A stretch of 64,000 bases of DNA from Symbiodinium natans (GCA_905221605.1 CAJNDS010002157.1:951001-1015000), one strand, 5' to 3'. Positions 32,219 to 42,719 are shown, counted from the first letter of the stretch. The notes: generated by a model from the sequence alone, not told the origin. Translations and numbers: made by a program.

Positions 32219-32489
32219 ACTAAGCCGCTCTGGCAGGTTCGTGTCGGTCTGCTGTGCGGAATTTTTGAGGGGTTTATCGGAAGCTCGGAGGGGTAAATGC
32301 GAAGCTTCATGACGAGAGTTTCGAGGCTTGCATGTTTAAAGCCTCTGGAAACAATTTCCGAAACATAACCCTCGCCAAGCCAATCAGGGAACACATGCAC
32401 TCCCGATATGCACGACCTGACCCGGGTGGAAGATCTACCTGGTAGGTCGGTAACTAGCTTCGAATTGCATCGAAGAGTGCGACAGATAA

Positions 32490-32607
32490 CCCTAAACCCT
32501 AAACCCTAAACCCTAAACCCTAAACCCTAAACCCTAAACCCTAAACCCTAAACCCTAAACCCTAAACCCTAAACCCTAAACCCTAAACCCTAAACCCTAA
32601 ACCCTAA
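32490..32607 (-). repeat. Perfect CCCTAAA tract
   Basis: About 17 perfect units. Confidence 0.9.
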
Positions 32608-32952
32608 GCAGCTTGAAAGCCCTTCAACATCCAAAGCTTTCAGACATGAGAACTAGACCCATCACTTCGCACCTGGTTCCAAGCTGCTTTGGGGTGCTGT
32701 ACCCAGCAACCAGCTGGTATATTATCACCTGCTACGTTGTAGAGCTGACCGCCGGGCCCAAAAAAACCTTCCGTTCTGCTACAGCCCTAAACTGAGGGTA
32801 TTTCGGGATTTCAAGCTGAAGCTAAGCCCTAGATACCCTAAACTGAACATGGTTTCTTCAGTAAACATCCACAGTTCGTCTCTAGGTCTGCTGCGTCGTC
32901 TCTGGGGTCTTGGTCCTGGGAGCAAGCGATTGATTCAGAAAGGGTATCGAGT

Positions 32953-33082
32953 GGGATGGCTCCCCCGTATACTAACAGTCCTTAATTGGGATTATAGTAG
33001 GGGTACTAACCCTAAACCCTAAACCCTAATCCCTGGTAAGGACTGTTCGTTCGCTGACTGTTCGCATAAGGGGGAACATCCC
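32953..33082. mobile_element. MITE family A copy 3, interrupted by ITS
   Basis: Same ends as copy 2, but the interior has CTAACCCTAAACCCTAAACC at 33005-33035 where copy 2 has unique sequence. Confidence 0.75.
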
Positions 33083-33729
33083 AGTCGTGGTGTACTTCTG
33101 TCGCATGGGTTTGCGGATTGAGGGGCATGAGGCCACCTCCGCAAGCCTCGCGCCATAGACCCTAAACCCTAAACCCTAAACCCTAAACCCTAAACCCTTT
33201 TGCGCAAAATCCAAGGATCATGCTTTTGCAGGGCTGGGGGGCGCCCCAGCAACAGCCCTAGACCCTAAAACGCCTAAAAACCCTAAGCAGGAGCAACCTT
33301 GAAGCCCAAGGGCACGAGAACCCTAAACTTCCTGAACCCGTAGACCTGGTGCATTGAGGGTTTAGGGTTAGGGTTTAGGGTTTAGGGTTTAGGGTTTAGG
33401 GTTTAGGGTTTAGGGTTTAGGGTTTAGGGCATCGAGCAGCCCTCCCTGCTTAACAGACACCGGCGCAATCCTGAATCCTTCAGTCCCAAAGCTGCATGCC
33501 ATACAAAGGATTTACGTCTAGAGACTTACGTTGGTTTGGGGCTGAGGGCCTTCAGGCCTAGGTGGCTGCTCCACAATGCTACAAACGGGTACGTACCACA
33601 AAAATGTTTAGAAGTCCCCCCCGCCCCCGGGGCCTGAATAAGGATTGCACTTCTGGGGTATATCAGTGATGCGCATATTCTTGGAACACATGACCATATG
33701 GGAGTGAGCTTGCGAAACAAGGGAGCTCT

Positions 33730-33815
33730 GACATAGACCCCCCAAATAGTCGGATTCCCGGATTCCCTTATAATAGGGATCCCAACAAGGTACCCCCGAA
33801 TTTTGGAAACCCACA
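33730..33815 (-). mobile_element. MITE-like family C
   Basis: Reverse-strand copy of a unit reading TTCCGAAATT, GGGGTACCTTG, GGATCCCTATTATAAGGGAA, ATTTGGGGGGTCTA. Other copies: 37027-37095, 53735-53815, 57929-57990 and 61384-61460. Confidence 0.65.
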
Positions 33816-33834
33816 TGTTGGTTTTGCAGTTCTG

Positions 33835-33955
33835 GGTCTTCCAGGTCCTGGATTGTGGCGTCAGCGTCGCCGGCGTGCGCGCCGCAGGCGTGACCGCCGG
33901 TGTCATCGCCGATGCCGGCGTGAAGGCGGGCGGCGCGGACTTCGTTGGCCCGACC
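33835..33955 (-). CDS. Pro/Ala/Thr-rich coding segment
   Basis: Minus strand reads KSAPPAFTPASAMTPAVTPA and on to RTPATLTPQ, an imperfect TPA-type repeat typical of a disordered linker. The open frame continues into the MITE at 33730-33815, so the real 3' border probably lies near 33830. No splice sites could be fixed with confidence. Confidence 0.35.
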
Positions 33956-35462
33956 TCGAAAGCTTAGGGCATAGGGCGATTTAGGGTTTATGGGGTTGAG
34001 GGTTTAGGGTTTAGGGTTTCGGGATGTTTAGGGTCTAACGTTTTCGGGTTTAGGGTTTAGGAGGGGGGGGGGGGGAGTTTCCAAGACTTTGGGGCTGTGG
34101 GTTTGGGGCTTTGGGTTTTGGGCTGCGTGAGGCTTGCAGCCGGCGGGCGCGCCCCCTCAACAGACACGAAGCTCCCCAAAGCCCACATGAAAACGAGGCA
34201 TCCAGGCGACAGGGTGTTGGGTAAGATGTATACTGTAGATGTCAGGGTCCTCTGCGTCCTCTGCACAGGTTTAGGGTTTAGGGTTTATAGTTTAGGGTTT
34301 ACGGTTTAGGGTTTAGGGTTTAGAGGATTGGGGTTGTAAGATAACGTGGACCAGGAGCTTGGCCCAAGCAACGGCTCTGAGCCAAGAGCCCTGGCCAGAA
34401 ACCCTAAGTCAAGCCCGAAACCCAACAACATCTCCTGACTAAATGAAACCTAACCCTAAACCCTAAACCCTAAACTCTAAACTCTAAACCCTAAACCCTA
34501 CCACCCTAAACCCTAAACCCTGAACCTTCAACTCCCTGAGGTCACCCCGAAGCCTGGGGGTTTTTGGAGCTTAGATGGAAGTCTTAGGTCTAGGTTTTTA
34601 AGGCTTGGGGCCCTAAACCCTAAACCCTAGACCCTAAACCCGAAACCCTAAACCCTAAACCCTGAACCCTAAACCCTAAACCCTGAACCCTGAACCCTAA
34701 ACCTGAAGCCCAAAACCCCAAAAGAAGCCTCTCGCCTTTGCCTGAGAGGTCGAGGCCCAGGCCCTTCCCAGGAGCTTGACCTGAAGCACCCAGAAGAGGG
34801 GGCTCTAAGGCTGTTGAGGCGGCTTGGGGGGTTTAGGGTTTAGGGTTTAGGGTTTAGGGTTTAGGGTTTAGGGTCTAGGGTTTAGGGTTTAGGGTTGTTT
34901 TTAGGCTTCAAGTGGCTTTAGCTGGGGTTCGCCCCATATCCCAAGAAAACGAAGAAAGGTCTGCGCTTTTTCGCAATGAAACCCCTTGCGGGCTTCAGCA
35001 GCGACTGGCTTGCAGGCAGTGCAGATATCTAATGGCTTAGCGTGGACCTGACCTATCTTAGTCCTGATCGTGTATACAAGGGCTGACAGATTGCGGCTCA
35101 ATCAAGTTTACTCGGGTCAGAAAACGGGTTTGACCACGGCCTTAGTTGAAAGGTTTAGGATTTTCTGTGCGGAGCGCGAGCGAGCGCAACAGGAACATAC
35201 ATGCAGCCGCCAGTAGGCACAGGGATCTGCATCTTAAGCCCAAATACCTTACGCCGCCTCCCCATTCCTCCGCCGAGCTGCAAGTAAGATATATTCAAAG
35301 GACCTAAATTATGCCCTAAACTATTAAACCCCAAAGCCACAAACCCGTAAACCCCTAAAACCCTGGGATTTGGGGCTTGCTTTCAAAGGATTGAAGGTCT
35401 CCTTCCTAGGATTTTAGCGTCTCTGGGGCTTAGGGATATGCGGTATACGTCGGTGCAAACGG

Positions 35463-35656
35463 CTAGGGTTTAGGGTTTAGGGTTTAGGGTTTAGGGTTTA
35501 GGGTTTAGGGTTTAGGGTTTAGGGTTTAGGGTTTAGGGTTTAGGGTTTAGGGTTTAGGGTTTAGGGTTTAGGGTTTAGGGTTTAGGGTTTAGGGTTTAGG
35601 GTTTAGGGTTTAGGGTTTAGGGTTTAGGGTTTAGGGTTTAGGGTTTAGGGTTTAGG
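35463..35656 (+). repeat. Longest perfect TTTAGGG array
   Basis: About 27 uninterrupted units over 193 bp. Its right end supplies the stop codon of the minus-strand exon at 35645-35735. Confidence 0.95.
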
Positions 35657-35735
35657 GGCGGCCAGGGCTCCGGCCTGGCTGAGGAGGTGCAGGTCCTCCT
35701 CGTCACTCATCTCGGCCTTTTGCGGCGTGACGGAG
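35645..35735 (-). CDS. Terminal exon with stop codon inside telomeric repeat
   Basis: Minus strand after GGGGTCAG, phase 2, reading SVTPQKAEMSDEEDLHLLSQ then AGALAAPKP and stop. The last codons and the TAA come from CCCTAAA units of the adjacent 193-bp ITS. The acidic SDEED cluster looks like a phosphorylatable tail. The plus strand is also open (GLAEEVQVLLVTHLGLLRRD), so strand confidence is moderate. Confidence 0.45.
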
Positions 35736-35891
35736 CTGACCCCAGAGCACCCCAAGCTAAGGGGCGGAGTAGGGTTTAGGGTTTGGGGTTTGGGGTTTAG
35801 GGTCTAGGGTCTTAGGGTGTAGTTTAGGGTCTAAGATAGGTCCCTAAACCCAAAACCCTAAGCCCGAAGCCCCAAACTCATGTTGGGCATC

Positions 35892-35945
35892 AGGATCTCA
35901 TTCACTCGTGCGAGAAGTCAAGATCCTCGGCCAAACTAAGCACGG
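35892..35945 (-). CDS. Candidate short exon
   Basis: Minus strand reads VLSLAEDLDFSHE, with a GTGAAT donor at its end or a TGA stop one codon later. The upstream border is inside or next to CCCTAAAC repeats. Weak evidence on its own. Confidence 0.25.
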
Positions 35946-36271
35946 TTTAGGGTTTAGGGTTTAGGGTTAGGTTCAGGGTTCAGGCTTAGGGTTTAGGGCT
36001 TAGGGTCTAGCCAAAAAGGCGCATAGGGCAAATTAAAATTCTAGGGTCGCCTAGCTTGCGAAAAGGGTTTAGGGCAAACCCTAAACTCCAAACCCTATCT
36101 GGGTTGGCGTTGAAACCCTCTGAAAAAAAAGTCCCGTATAAACCCCAAAAAACGAATTTACAAGATATCCCGAAAGCCAATCTAGCCTTTTACCTTACCT
36201 GGTGGAAAGTCACCCTAAACCCTAAACCCTAAACCCCAAACCCTAAACCCTAAACCCTAAAACCACCCAGG

Positions 36272-36345
36272 GAGCCGCGGAGAGGCTCTGAGCTCGCTGC
36301 AAGCTCGCGCCGATGTGCAGCCCCTACCTTATCACGATGCTGAGG
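36272..36345 (-). CDS. Candidate internal exon
   Basis: Minus strand after AACCCTCAG reads HRDKVGAAHRRELAASSEPL then RGSL, and ends CTGG before GTGGTT. Phase 0 in, phase 1 out. The following intron starts directly with telomeric units. Confidence 0.35.
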
Positions 36346-37026
36346 GTTGATTAAGGGGTATAAGGAGGGTTTAGGGTTTAGGATTTAGGGTTTAGGGTTT
36401 AGGGGTTTGGGTTTAGGGACCCTTAATCTTATTCCCCTACATAACCCTTATATACATACACATTACATAGTCCCGATATACCTAGGCAGCCCCTAAACAA
36501 GCCCCAAAGAACCGCTAAGGTCCCTTATAAGGGTCCCTCCTTTCGTTCCTTGCGTTAAGATTTTGAGGCTTTGCCGGGGACTACAGTCCTTATGGGGTTT
36601 CTACCTACTAATTCAAGGGTAGCTGCTACTAAACTGTAGGTACATAGAGTGTCAGGCGGGGCTTCGTCATTCTAGGACCCCTAAGGATGTACCCCTAAGA
36701 GGTTCCCTGAAAAACCTCCCAAAATGCCGCTTCTGTTTCGGGGCTTGCTGTCAAAAAGTGTTCCAGTCTACCGGTACGCGGGCCTTGCGGGTACGTAGGG
36801 TTTAGGGTGGGTGTGGGTGTGGACTATATAGGACTCTGCATGATTCCCAACCCTAACTCTTTATTTCTGTTATATACTGTACCCAGAACCCTAAAACCCA
36901 AACCCTAAGCCCGAAGGAAAGCGCCTAAACCCTACGATCCCAAAAGCCCTCAACGCACCACAGTGAGGCGGGGGAGGGCCGGCCAAAACCACCATACATA
37001 GACAGAGCTACTATATGGGGGGGGGG

Positions 37027-37095
37027 TTCCGAGATTCGGGGTACCCTCTCGGGGTCCTTATACGGGAATCCTCCTATTTGGGGTCCATATTAATG
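37027..37095 (+). mobile_element. MITE-like family C copy
   Basis: TTCCGAGATTCGGGGTACCC then CTTATACGGGAATCCTCC then ATTTGGGGTC. Confidence 0.6.
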
Positions 37096-37193
37096 AGGGG
37101 CCCTTTGGCGTGGTCGATGGCAGCTGAACTTGGAAGCCTCCAAAGTTCTGGAGTGCTCAGAAGCTTGATTCCCGAAGAGCTCCAGGAGCTGGT

Positions 37194-37290
37194 TAGGGTT
37201 TAGGGTTTAGGGTTTAGGGTTTAGGGTTTAGGGTTTAGGGTTTAGGGTTTAGGGTTTAGGGTTTAGGGTTTAGGGTTTAGGGTTTAGGGT
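37194..37290 (+). repeat. Perfect TTTAGGG tract
   Basis: About 13 units. Another tract at 37487-37552 bounds the other side of the coding island at 37298-37479. Confidence 0.9.
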
Positions 37291-37297
37291 TTCGGAG

Positions 37298-37479
37298 CTA
37301 ACTCAGTGCGGTTTCGACGCTCTCGTTCCTCAGGTCCTCGTCAAGGATCTGCATCGGCGGCAAATTGGGCCGTTCGTACGGAAGGTCCTGCTCGAGCTGC
37401 AGGAGCAGAATCTGGGCTTGCTGTTCAGCTTGCTTTGCCAGGACTCTGTTCTCGGCCCTGACTCGCTGGGTGCTTTCTT
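37298..37479 (-). CDS. Terminal exon, coiled-coil C terminus
   Basis: Minus strand after TATATAG reads ESTQRVRAENRVLAKQAEQQ, then AQILLLQLEQDLPYERPNLP, then MQILDEDLRNESVETALS and TAG. The N-terminal half has heptad-like Leu/Gln/Glu spacing typical of a short coiled coil. The island is bounded on both sides by ITS (37194-37290 and 37487-37552). The plus strand is also fully open here and its islands can be chained in phase, so strand is not proven. Confidence 0.45.
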
Positions 37480-37734
37480 CTATATAGGGTTTAGGGTTTA
37501 GGGTTTAGGGTTTAGGGTTTAGGGTTTAGGGTTTAGGGTTTAGGGTTTAGGGTCCCTCGTCTCAAGGCCGAGAGGCCGCGGAGTCGACGTTGTTGTCCTG
37601 ACGCTTGTTTCTCAGGAATCAGGGGTTTAGGGTTTAGGGTTTAGGGTTTAGGGTTTTAGGGTTTAGGATTTAGGGTTTAGAATTTAGGGTTGTGGGGTTT
37701 AGGATTTAGGGTTTTGGGGGCCGTGTTTTAGAAG

Positions 37735-37793
37735 AATGTCAACAAGCTCAGAACCCCAAAAGATGCCCTCACTGCCCCATTGAGGTACCCGAA
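37735..37793 (-). CDS. Candidate exon, hydrophobic
   Basis: Minus strand after TTTCACCTCACCAG, phase 2, reads FGYLNGAVRASFGVLSLLTF. The 3' border is unclear: a GTGAGG donor after GGGGCA, or a TAA stop. The acceptor is good. A plus-strand reading (NVNKLRTPKDALTAPL) with TTTTAG and GTACCC borders competes. Confidence 0.35.
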
Positions 37794-38290
37794 CCTGGTG
37801 AGGTGAAACCCTAAACCCCTCAAGCCTAAACCTCAAAACCCTAAACCTGTAAAACCCTGAACCCCTAAACCCTAAATAATCCCTAAGCCCCTCAAGACCC
37901 TTGAGCTTCTAGAACGTGCCGTCCTCCACGCATTAGCTTAGGGGTTGAAACAGCTCAGCTGCACAGGGCTGCTCAGAATCATTGCCCTGGTTGTGCCTTT
38001 CTTCTATTCTGTAGTGCAGAATTGGGGCTAAACCCTAAACCCCAAACCCTAAAGCCTTAAACCCTAAACCGCAGGAAAACCCTCAAATTGCCCTAAACCC
38101 AACTTCGTGGAACCGCAGACCCGAAGTTGACGTCTTAGGGGCTGAATACCCCAGCCCGAAAAAGGTTCACCGTTCATATATAGTAGGAATCTTTATTTCA
38201 ACCTAAAAAGGTTAAAGGTTACCCTAAACCCTAAACCCTCAACCCTAAACCCTAATTCACCCCTTAACCCTACACCCTAAACTCCAGTCC

Positions 38291-38362
38291 CTAAGAAGCT
38301 TTGTCCTTGTCGTCCAGCATCATGCTCCCGGAGCGCTGCGACCACGGTACGCCCGCCAGGGC
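38291..38362 (-). CDS. Terminal exon
   Basis: Minus strand after AAGGTCCCGCAG reads ALAGVPWSQRSGSMMLDDKD then KAS and TAG. The exon is exactly 24 codons including the stop, phase 0. The acidic/basic tail and acceptor look genuine. Function unknown. Confidence 0.5.
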   Translation of the reverse strand, partial: ALAGVPWSQRSGSMMLDDKDKAS

Positions 38363-38923
38363 CTGCGGGACCTTTCGGGAGAACGGGTTTAGGGTGTAGG
38401 GCCCTTAGGGTTGAGGGTTTAGGGTTTAGGGCCCTTAGGGTTTAGGGAGGGGCATTAGGGTTTGGGGTCTTATCCTGTTGCCCATGAATCTATAGATCAA
38501 CCGCGATGTCACAATAGTGAGGGCTAGCCTTAGAAGGAACGCAGATCCCCAAAAAGGGAAGAGGGCAGCGCTAGCCATCCGGTGATGTGAGATCTGAAGT
38601 GAGTTAGTGCCCACCCCCCTGCCCTGTGGGACCCTCCCCGATCGCTTGGAGCAGCTGCAAACCGATTTCGTGGAGGGTCCCGCCTGTCGGCGGCTCGCCT
38701 CAAAAAATTGAAAATAATAGAAATTACTATAAATTTAGACAAAATTTTCTCCTACTTACCCACCCTTCCTTCCGCGCAGAATTTTGTGCCTGGCTCCTTC
38801 CCCCTAACCAACCCTTCCGCCCACTGGGACCCCGCTGTGGGACGGGACTTTCCCAGAGGCCGCCTCCCAGGCCCGGGTTTAGGGTTTAGGGTTTAGGGTT
38901 TAGGGTTTAGGGTTTAGGCTTAC

Positions 38924-38959
38924 ATCATCTCCACATACTGCATGCTCTGGGCCGCCGGG
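38924..38959 (-). CDS. 36-nt internal exon with GTAAGC donor
   Basis: Minus strand after GCCTCGGCAG, phase 2, reads PAAQSMQYVEM and ends AT before GTAAGCC, phase 2. Both borders are near consensus. Without splicing it would stop at TAA, so it could alternatively be terminal. The intron then enters a telomeric tract. Confidence 0.45.
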
Positions 38960-39194
38960 CTGCCGAGGCGGCACGCGCAAGCGTTTATACAATGAAATTC
39001 AGGGGGGTGGCTGCAGAGAAGATGGGGCAGATAGCCCCTGTAGCAAACCTTGCTAAATGTCATGTGCACTCTTAGGGGATTATTTGGTATCCTGCTACTA
39101 CCAGTAGTATGCAAAAAAACCCCTTGCGAAACCCTAAACCCTAAACCCTAAACCCTAAACCCTAAACCCTAAACCCAGGACAAGTACTCATGCC

Positions 39195-39263
39195 TCAGAA
39201 GCTACTCGCGGCCTCGAACTTGTACACGGGCAACCAGACTCGCTCCACACTGTCCCGAGGGTC
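39195..39263 (-). CDS. Terminal exon, frame unsettled
   Basis: Minus strand after GGTGGGCAG. In phase 0 it reads DPRDSVERVWLPVYKFEAAS then SF and TGA. In phase 2 it reads TLGTVWSESGCPCTSSRPRV then ASEA and a stop slightly later, and this second frame would join exon 39651-39728. It is the probable 3' end of the gene at 39.2-40.0 kb. Confidence 0.4.
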   Translation of the reverse strand, partial: DPRDSVERVWLPVYKFEAASSF

Positions 39264-39277
39264 CTGCCCACCATTGA

Positions 39278-39380
39278 GGTTTAGGGTTTAGGGTTTAGGG
39301 TTTAGGGTTTAGGGTTTAGGGTTAAGGGTTAAGGGTTAAGGGTTTAGGGTTTAGGGTTTAGGGTTTAGGGTTTAGGGTTT
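39278..39380 (+). repeat. TTTAGGG tract with TTAAGGG block
   Basis: About 14 units, three of them TTAAGGG. Confidence 0.9.
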
Positions 39381-39650
39381 CGCATCTTAGGTGCAGGAAG
39401 TAGACCATGCCCGAACGAGAAGAAAAGAACGTGCCAAAGAACTCGTCAGACAGCAAGCTAGGAATCACAGGGTCGTTCTCTAAATTAGGGCCCCTTTCTG
39501 GGGATCCCTTTTCAAAGGGGTGCCGCCCCTTGTAATGGGTACTCAAAAAGGGCACCAATTTTAGGAGACTGACAACAAGCTAGTTTACCCTAAACCCTAA
39601 ACCCTAACCCTAAACCCTAAACCCTAAACCCTAAACCCTAAACCCTAAAC

Positions 39651-39976
39651 CTTTCACGACCTCGGGCTACTTGTGGTTGTCGCAGGCAGCGCTTCGGCTC
39701 GGCCTCACCTACCTTGTTGCAGGCTTCTCTTTGGTTTAGGGTTTAGGGGGTTTAGGGTTTAGGGGGTTTAGGGTTTAGGGTTTAGGGTTTAGGTTTAGGG
39801 TTTAGGGTTTAGGGTTTAGGGTTTAGGGTTTAGGGTTTAGGATTTAGGGTTTAGGGTTTAGGGTTTAGGGTTAAACTCTTGCATGCTGTTGACTCCGGTA
39901 GCTGCAGCGCCCCAGTCCTCGTCCTCCTCCGTCAAACCAATCAGCCCACGAAGTTCTGGGAACAGTGTGGCATCGT
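39651..39976 (-). CDS. Two exons of an acidic protein gene, telomeric intron between
   Basis: Exon 39877-39976 follows AACCTTTCAG and reads DATLFPELRGLIGLTEEDED then WGAAATGVNSMQ, ending GA before GTTTAAC. Exon 39651-39728 follows ACCAAAG in phase 2, reads EACNKVGEAEPKRCLRQPQV then ARGRE and ends AG before GTTTAGGG. The joined frame is open. The intron 39729-39876 is 148 nt of CCCTAAA-type repeat on the sense strand, framed by GTTTAAC and CAAAG. The exon downstream may be 39195-39263. The first exon has an acidic TEEDEDW patch. No domain recognised. Confidence 0.55.
39733..39872 (+). repeat. Telomeric tract forming intron 39729-39876
   Basis: About 19 units, TTTAGGG with a few 8-mers. On the minus sense strand it is CCCTAAA-type. 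Confidence 0.9.
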
Positions 39977-40254
39977 CTGAAAGGTTTTGGGGGCTTAGGG
40001 TTAGGGTTAGGTGGAGTTTAGGGCTTAAGGTTAGGGTCAAGGCTACCCAGACAATACAGCGGCACCCAGCGCATCAGCAGCAACTGCATTGCATCAAAGG
40101 CCCATGACCCCACATAGGCCCTACACCCTCAACGGTATGTTTTCATTCTGGGGCTCCCTTACAGACTACTCCTTATTACTCCGGGTACGGTACTAAGAGG
40201 CGGCACCTCAACCCGAAACCCTAAAACCCTGCCTAAAAACCCCCCGACACTGAG

Positions 40255-40445
40255 CTCCAGACTTTCAAAGTTCTCGATCCCATTCTCGAAGCCGAACCTG
40301 GGACAGGACGAGCGCGAATCACACCTTCCGACTGCAAAGCCATCTCCCCACATCGACTTCGACTTCAGTGCATTTGTAGCCCTTCCGCTCCAGCCGCGCC
40401 CCCTCGGCCTTCTCTGACTTCTACCGGGCCATGACATGAACATAT
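40255..40445 (-). CDS. Coding island, one or two exons
   Basis: A long minus-strand open region. After GTAGAAGTCAG it reads KAEGARLERKGYKCTEVEVD then VGRWLCSRK up to a GTGTGA donor. After a strong CGTCCTGTCCCAG acceptor 27 nt later it reads FGFENGIENFESLELS or, in phase 0, VRLREWDREL and a stop. A 27-nt intron would be extraordinarily short, so one of these borders is probably wrong. Coding potential is good, structure unresolved. Confidence 0.4.
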
Positions 40446-40934
40446 AAGGGAGCCTAAACCCTAGAAAAAGGGAATAAGGGCCGGTTTGGGGGGTTTTGGG
40501 GGTTTTGGGTGTAGGGTCTGAGTCCTCTTCCTTGAGCCACCCGGCATCAACCAACCTGCCCACTCCGGTTCCGCTGTCGGTCACAGATCTTGGTCGCATG
40601 AATAAAGTAGGAGGGTCTATAGAGTCTAGAGTTTTCAAGTATGGGCTCCACATGAAGGGCCCTTCATCTTCATTTTGTGCCCCTTTGCACAGCATTTGCA
40701 GCAAGATCGACTTAAGTTTGCAAACAAAATGTTCTACCTCCCTTTGCCAGTCCGTTCTGTATTATGTTACCGGAAGGAGCCTAACCCTAAACCCTAAACC
40801 CTAAACCCTAAACCCTTAACCCTTAACCCTTAACCCTTACGCCTTAACCCTTAACCCTAAACCCTAACCCACAAAGGGACCACAATGTAGAACAAACCCC
40901 CAGTTGGGTTTAGGATTTTGCGCTGAGGACTTCC

Positions 40935-41012
40935 AGGGCCCCCCTGCAGGACGGATCCGCCCACTTGAAGTGGCACGTCCAGGCCACACCTGGGCCAAGG
41001 GCTGGCGGTTCC
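40935..41012 (-). CDS. Terminal exon candidate
   Basis: Minus strand reads EEPPALGPGVAWTCHFKWAD then PSCRGALEVLSAKS and TAA. The upstream border lies in AAACCGG at the edge of a telomeric tract. The plus strand is open too (DGSAHLKWHVQATPGPRAGG, ending at a GTTTGG donor). Confidence 0.35.
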
Positions 41013-41151
41013 TCCCGGTTTGGGGTTTAGGGTTTAGGGTTTAGGGCTTCTGGAGCTGGGGGGAGGAGTAGGGTTCAAGGGGTCAACGCGCAGCTGCAGA
41101 GGGTGAACCCCCAAAACCCTCAAACCCTCGAACCCTCGAACCCTCAAACTT

Positions 41152-41293
41152 GGGATGTTCCCCCTTGTACTAACAGGGTTTAGGGTTTGGGGTTTAGGGT
41201 TTAGGGCTTAGGGTTTAAGTCCTTAATCAGGATTATAATGGGAGGTACTACACTCCCTAATCAGGACTGTTGGTAGAAGGGGGGAGCATCTCA
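41152..41293. mobile_element. MITE family A copy 4, interrupted by ITS
   Basis: The left TIR reads GGGATGTTCCCCCTTGTACT AACAG, is cut by ~42 bp of TTTAGGG-type repeat (41174-41215), then resumes GTCCTTAATCAGGATTATAA and the right end. Confidence 0.8.
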
Positions 41294-41547
41294 ACCTCAG
41301 ACCCTAAAACTCTCAAACACTACAGCCTTCAAACCCGAAAACCCTCAACCCTAAAATTATAAAACCCTCTGCAAAACCCGAAGCCCTAAATCCCGAATCC
41401 TCAAACCCTTCAGCCCTCAAACCCTGAAGCCCTAAAACCCTCAAACCCTAACACCCTAACACCCTCCAACCCTGAAACCCCGAAACCCTGAAACCATGAA
41501 ACCCTCGAACCCTAAACCCTGACACCCGAAACCTGAACCCTGAAACC

Positions 41548-41632
41548 ACGTGAACCCTAAACCCTAAACCCTAAACCCTAAACCCTAAACCCTAAACCCT
41601 AAACCCTAAACCCTAAACCCTAAACCCTAACA
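41548..41632 (-). repeat. CCCTAAA tract adjoining exon 41632-41677
   Basis: About 12 perfect units. The donor GTTAGGG of the exon is its first unit on the sense strand. Confidence 0.9.
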
Positions 41633-41887
41633 GGCAGCCGACTCCAGGCCATCCCGACTTTCCACCGCCACCGCCACCTCAAGGGTTCAGGGTTTGAGGT
41701 CTGGGGTTTGGGGTTTAGGGTTTAGGGTTTGGGGTTTAGGGTTTAGGGTTTGGGGTTTAGGGTTTGGGGTTTAGGGTTTAGGGTTTGGGGTTTAGGGTTT
41801 TGGGGTTTAGGGTTTAGCGTTGTTTTGTTGTACGGCTGCCCCTCGCAAGTTTGCATGCGTGCGTGTCTTTCCTTCCCATTGTATCGG
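41632..41887 (-). CDS. Two phase-matched exons
   Basis: Exon 41834-41887 follows GGGGATCAG, reads PIQWEGKTRTHANLRGAA and ends before GTACAA, phase 0. Exon 41632-41677 follows CCTTGAG, reads VAVAVESRDGLESAA and ends GCCT before GTTAGGG, phase 1. The intron between (41678-41833) is mostly G-rich telomeric repeat on plus. Function unknown. Confidence 0.45.
41690..41817 (+). repeat. TTTAGGG/TTTGGGG mixed tract
   Basis: About 18 units alternating TTTAGGG and TTTGGGG. Lies in the intron between exons 41834-41887 and 41632-41677. Confidence 0.85.
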
Positions 41888-42585
41888 CTGATCCCCTAAC
41901 GGAATCCGGGTTTAGGTTTAGGGTTTGGGGTTTAGGGTTTAGGCATAAATCTTAGCAGACAAACATGGGCTTTGCAAAAAGATAGCCAAAGCCATGATTT
42001 CGTGCTGAGACATGATGGCGCTGATGATGACTGCGAGAATGGCCACCCGAGGAAGCCCTGTTGGCTTAAGGCAGTGAAATAAGCAAGCTATGCTCGAACT
42101 ACGTAATTCACCGAAAAAACCCTGAATAGCCCCCCCTGAATACCCCTAAACGCCCTTTCAAATCTCAAAGTATCCCTCAGCGTCCCTAGGTATACCACCT
42201 TAACCCACCCAGTTCAGGCCCAGAAGCCCCTCACCTCGGACCTGGACTTCACATGTGCGTAGAATGCTAAAGCTTGTGGACAGAGAGAGGGGGAGAGGGA
42301 GAGAGACAGGGAGAGGAGGGAGAGGGAAGGAGAGAGGGAGGAAGAGGGAAGGAGAGAGGGAGAGAGCCTCCTTTGTTTTCTCCTTTGCTCAGCAATCTGC
42401 AGGTCTCTTTTGGGGGCCGAGGGCCCCAAAATCTCCAAGCCCTTCGTGTCCTAAACCGAAACCCTAAACCCTCCCAAACCCTAAACCCTAAACCCTGACA
42501 ATATTCCCCAAACCCTAAACCCTAAACCCTAAACCTATAAACCCTCAAAATCCCGCCCGCAACACCTCAACCCGTGAAAGTCCCG

Positions 42586-42715
42586 CTTGGAGGTACAAAA
42601 TACTTATTAACCAAGTCTAACTGTACTTGTAACTGTACCTATAACCATATTAGGGCACTTAAGGGGCTTGTAAGTGGGTTATAAGCACAGTTATAATTTG
42701 TTACTCAGTACCCCA
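42586..42715. mobile_element. MITE family B, diverged copy
   Basis: CTTGGAGGTACAAAATACTT at the left and TTGTTACTCAGTACCCC at the right. Same length and inner layout as 55347-55484. Confidence 0.6.
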
Positions 42716-42719
42716 AACC

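Noticed and set aside
37298-37800. Plus-strand exon chain
   Set aside because: Phase-compatible readings exist (LVKDLHRRQIGPFVRKVL and following), but the minus coiled-coil tail with its stop and the neighbouring minus exons are preferred. Not excluded.
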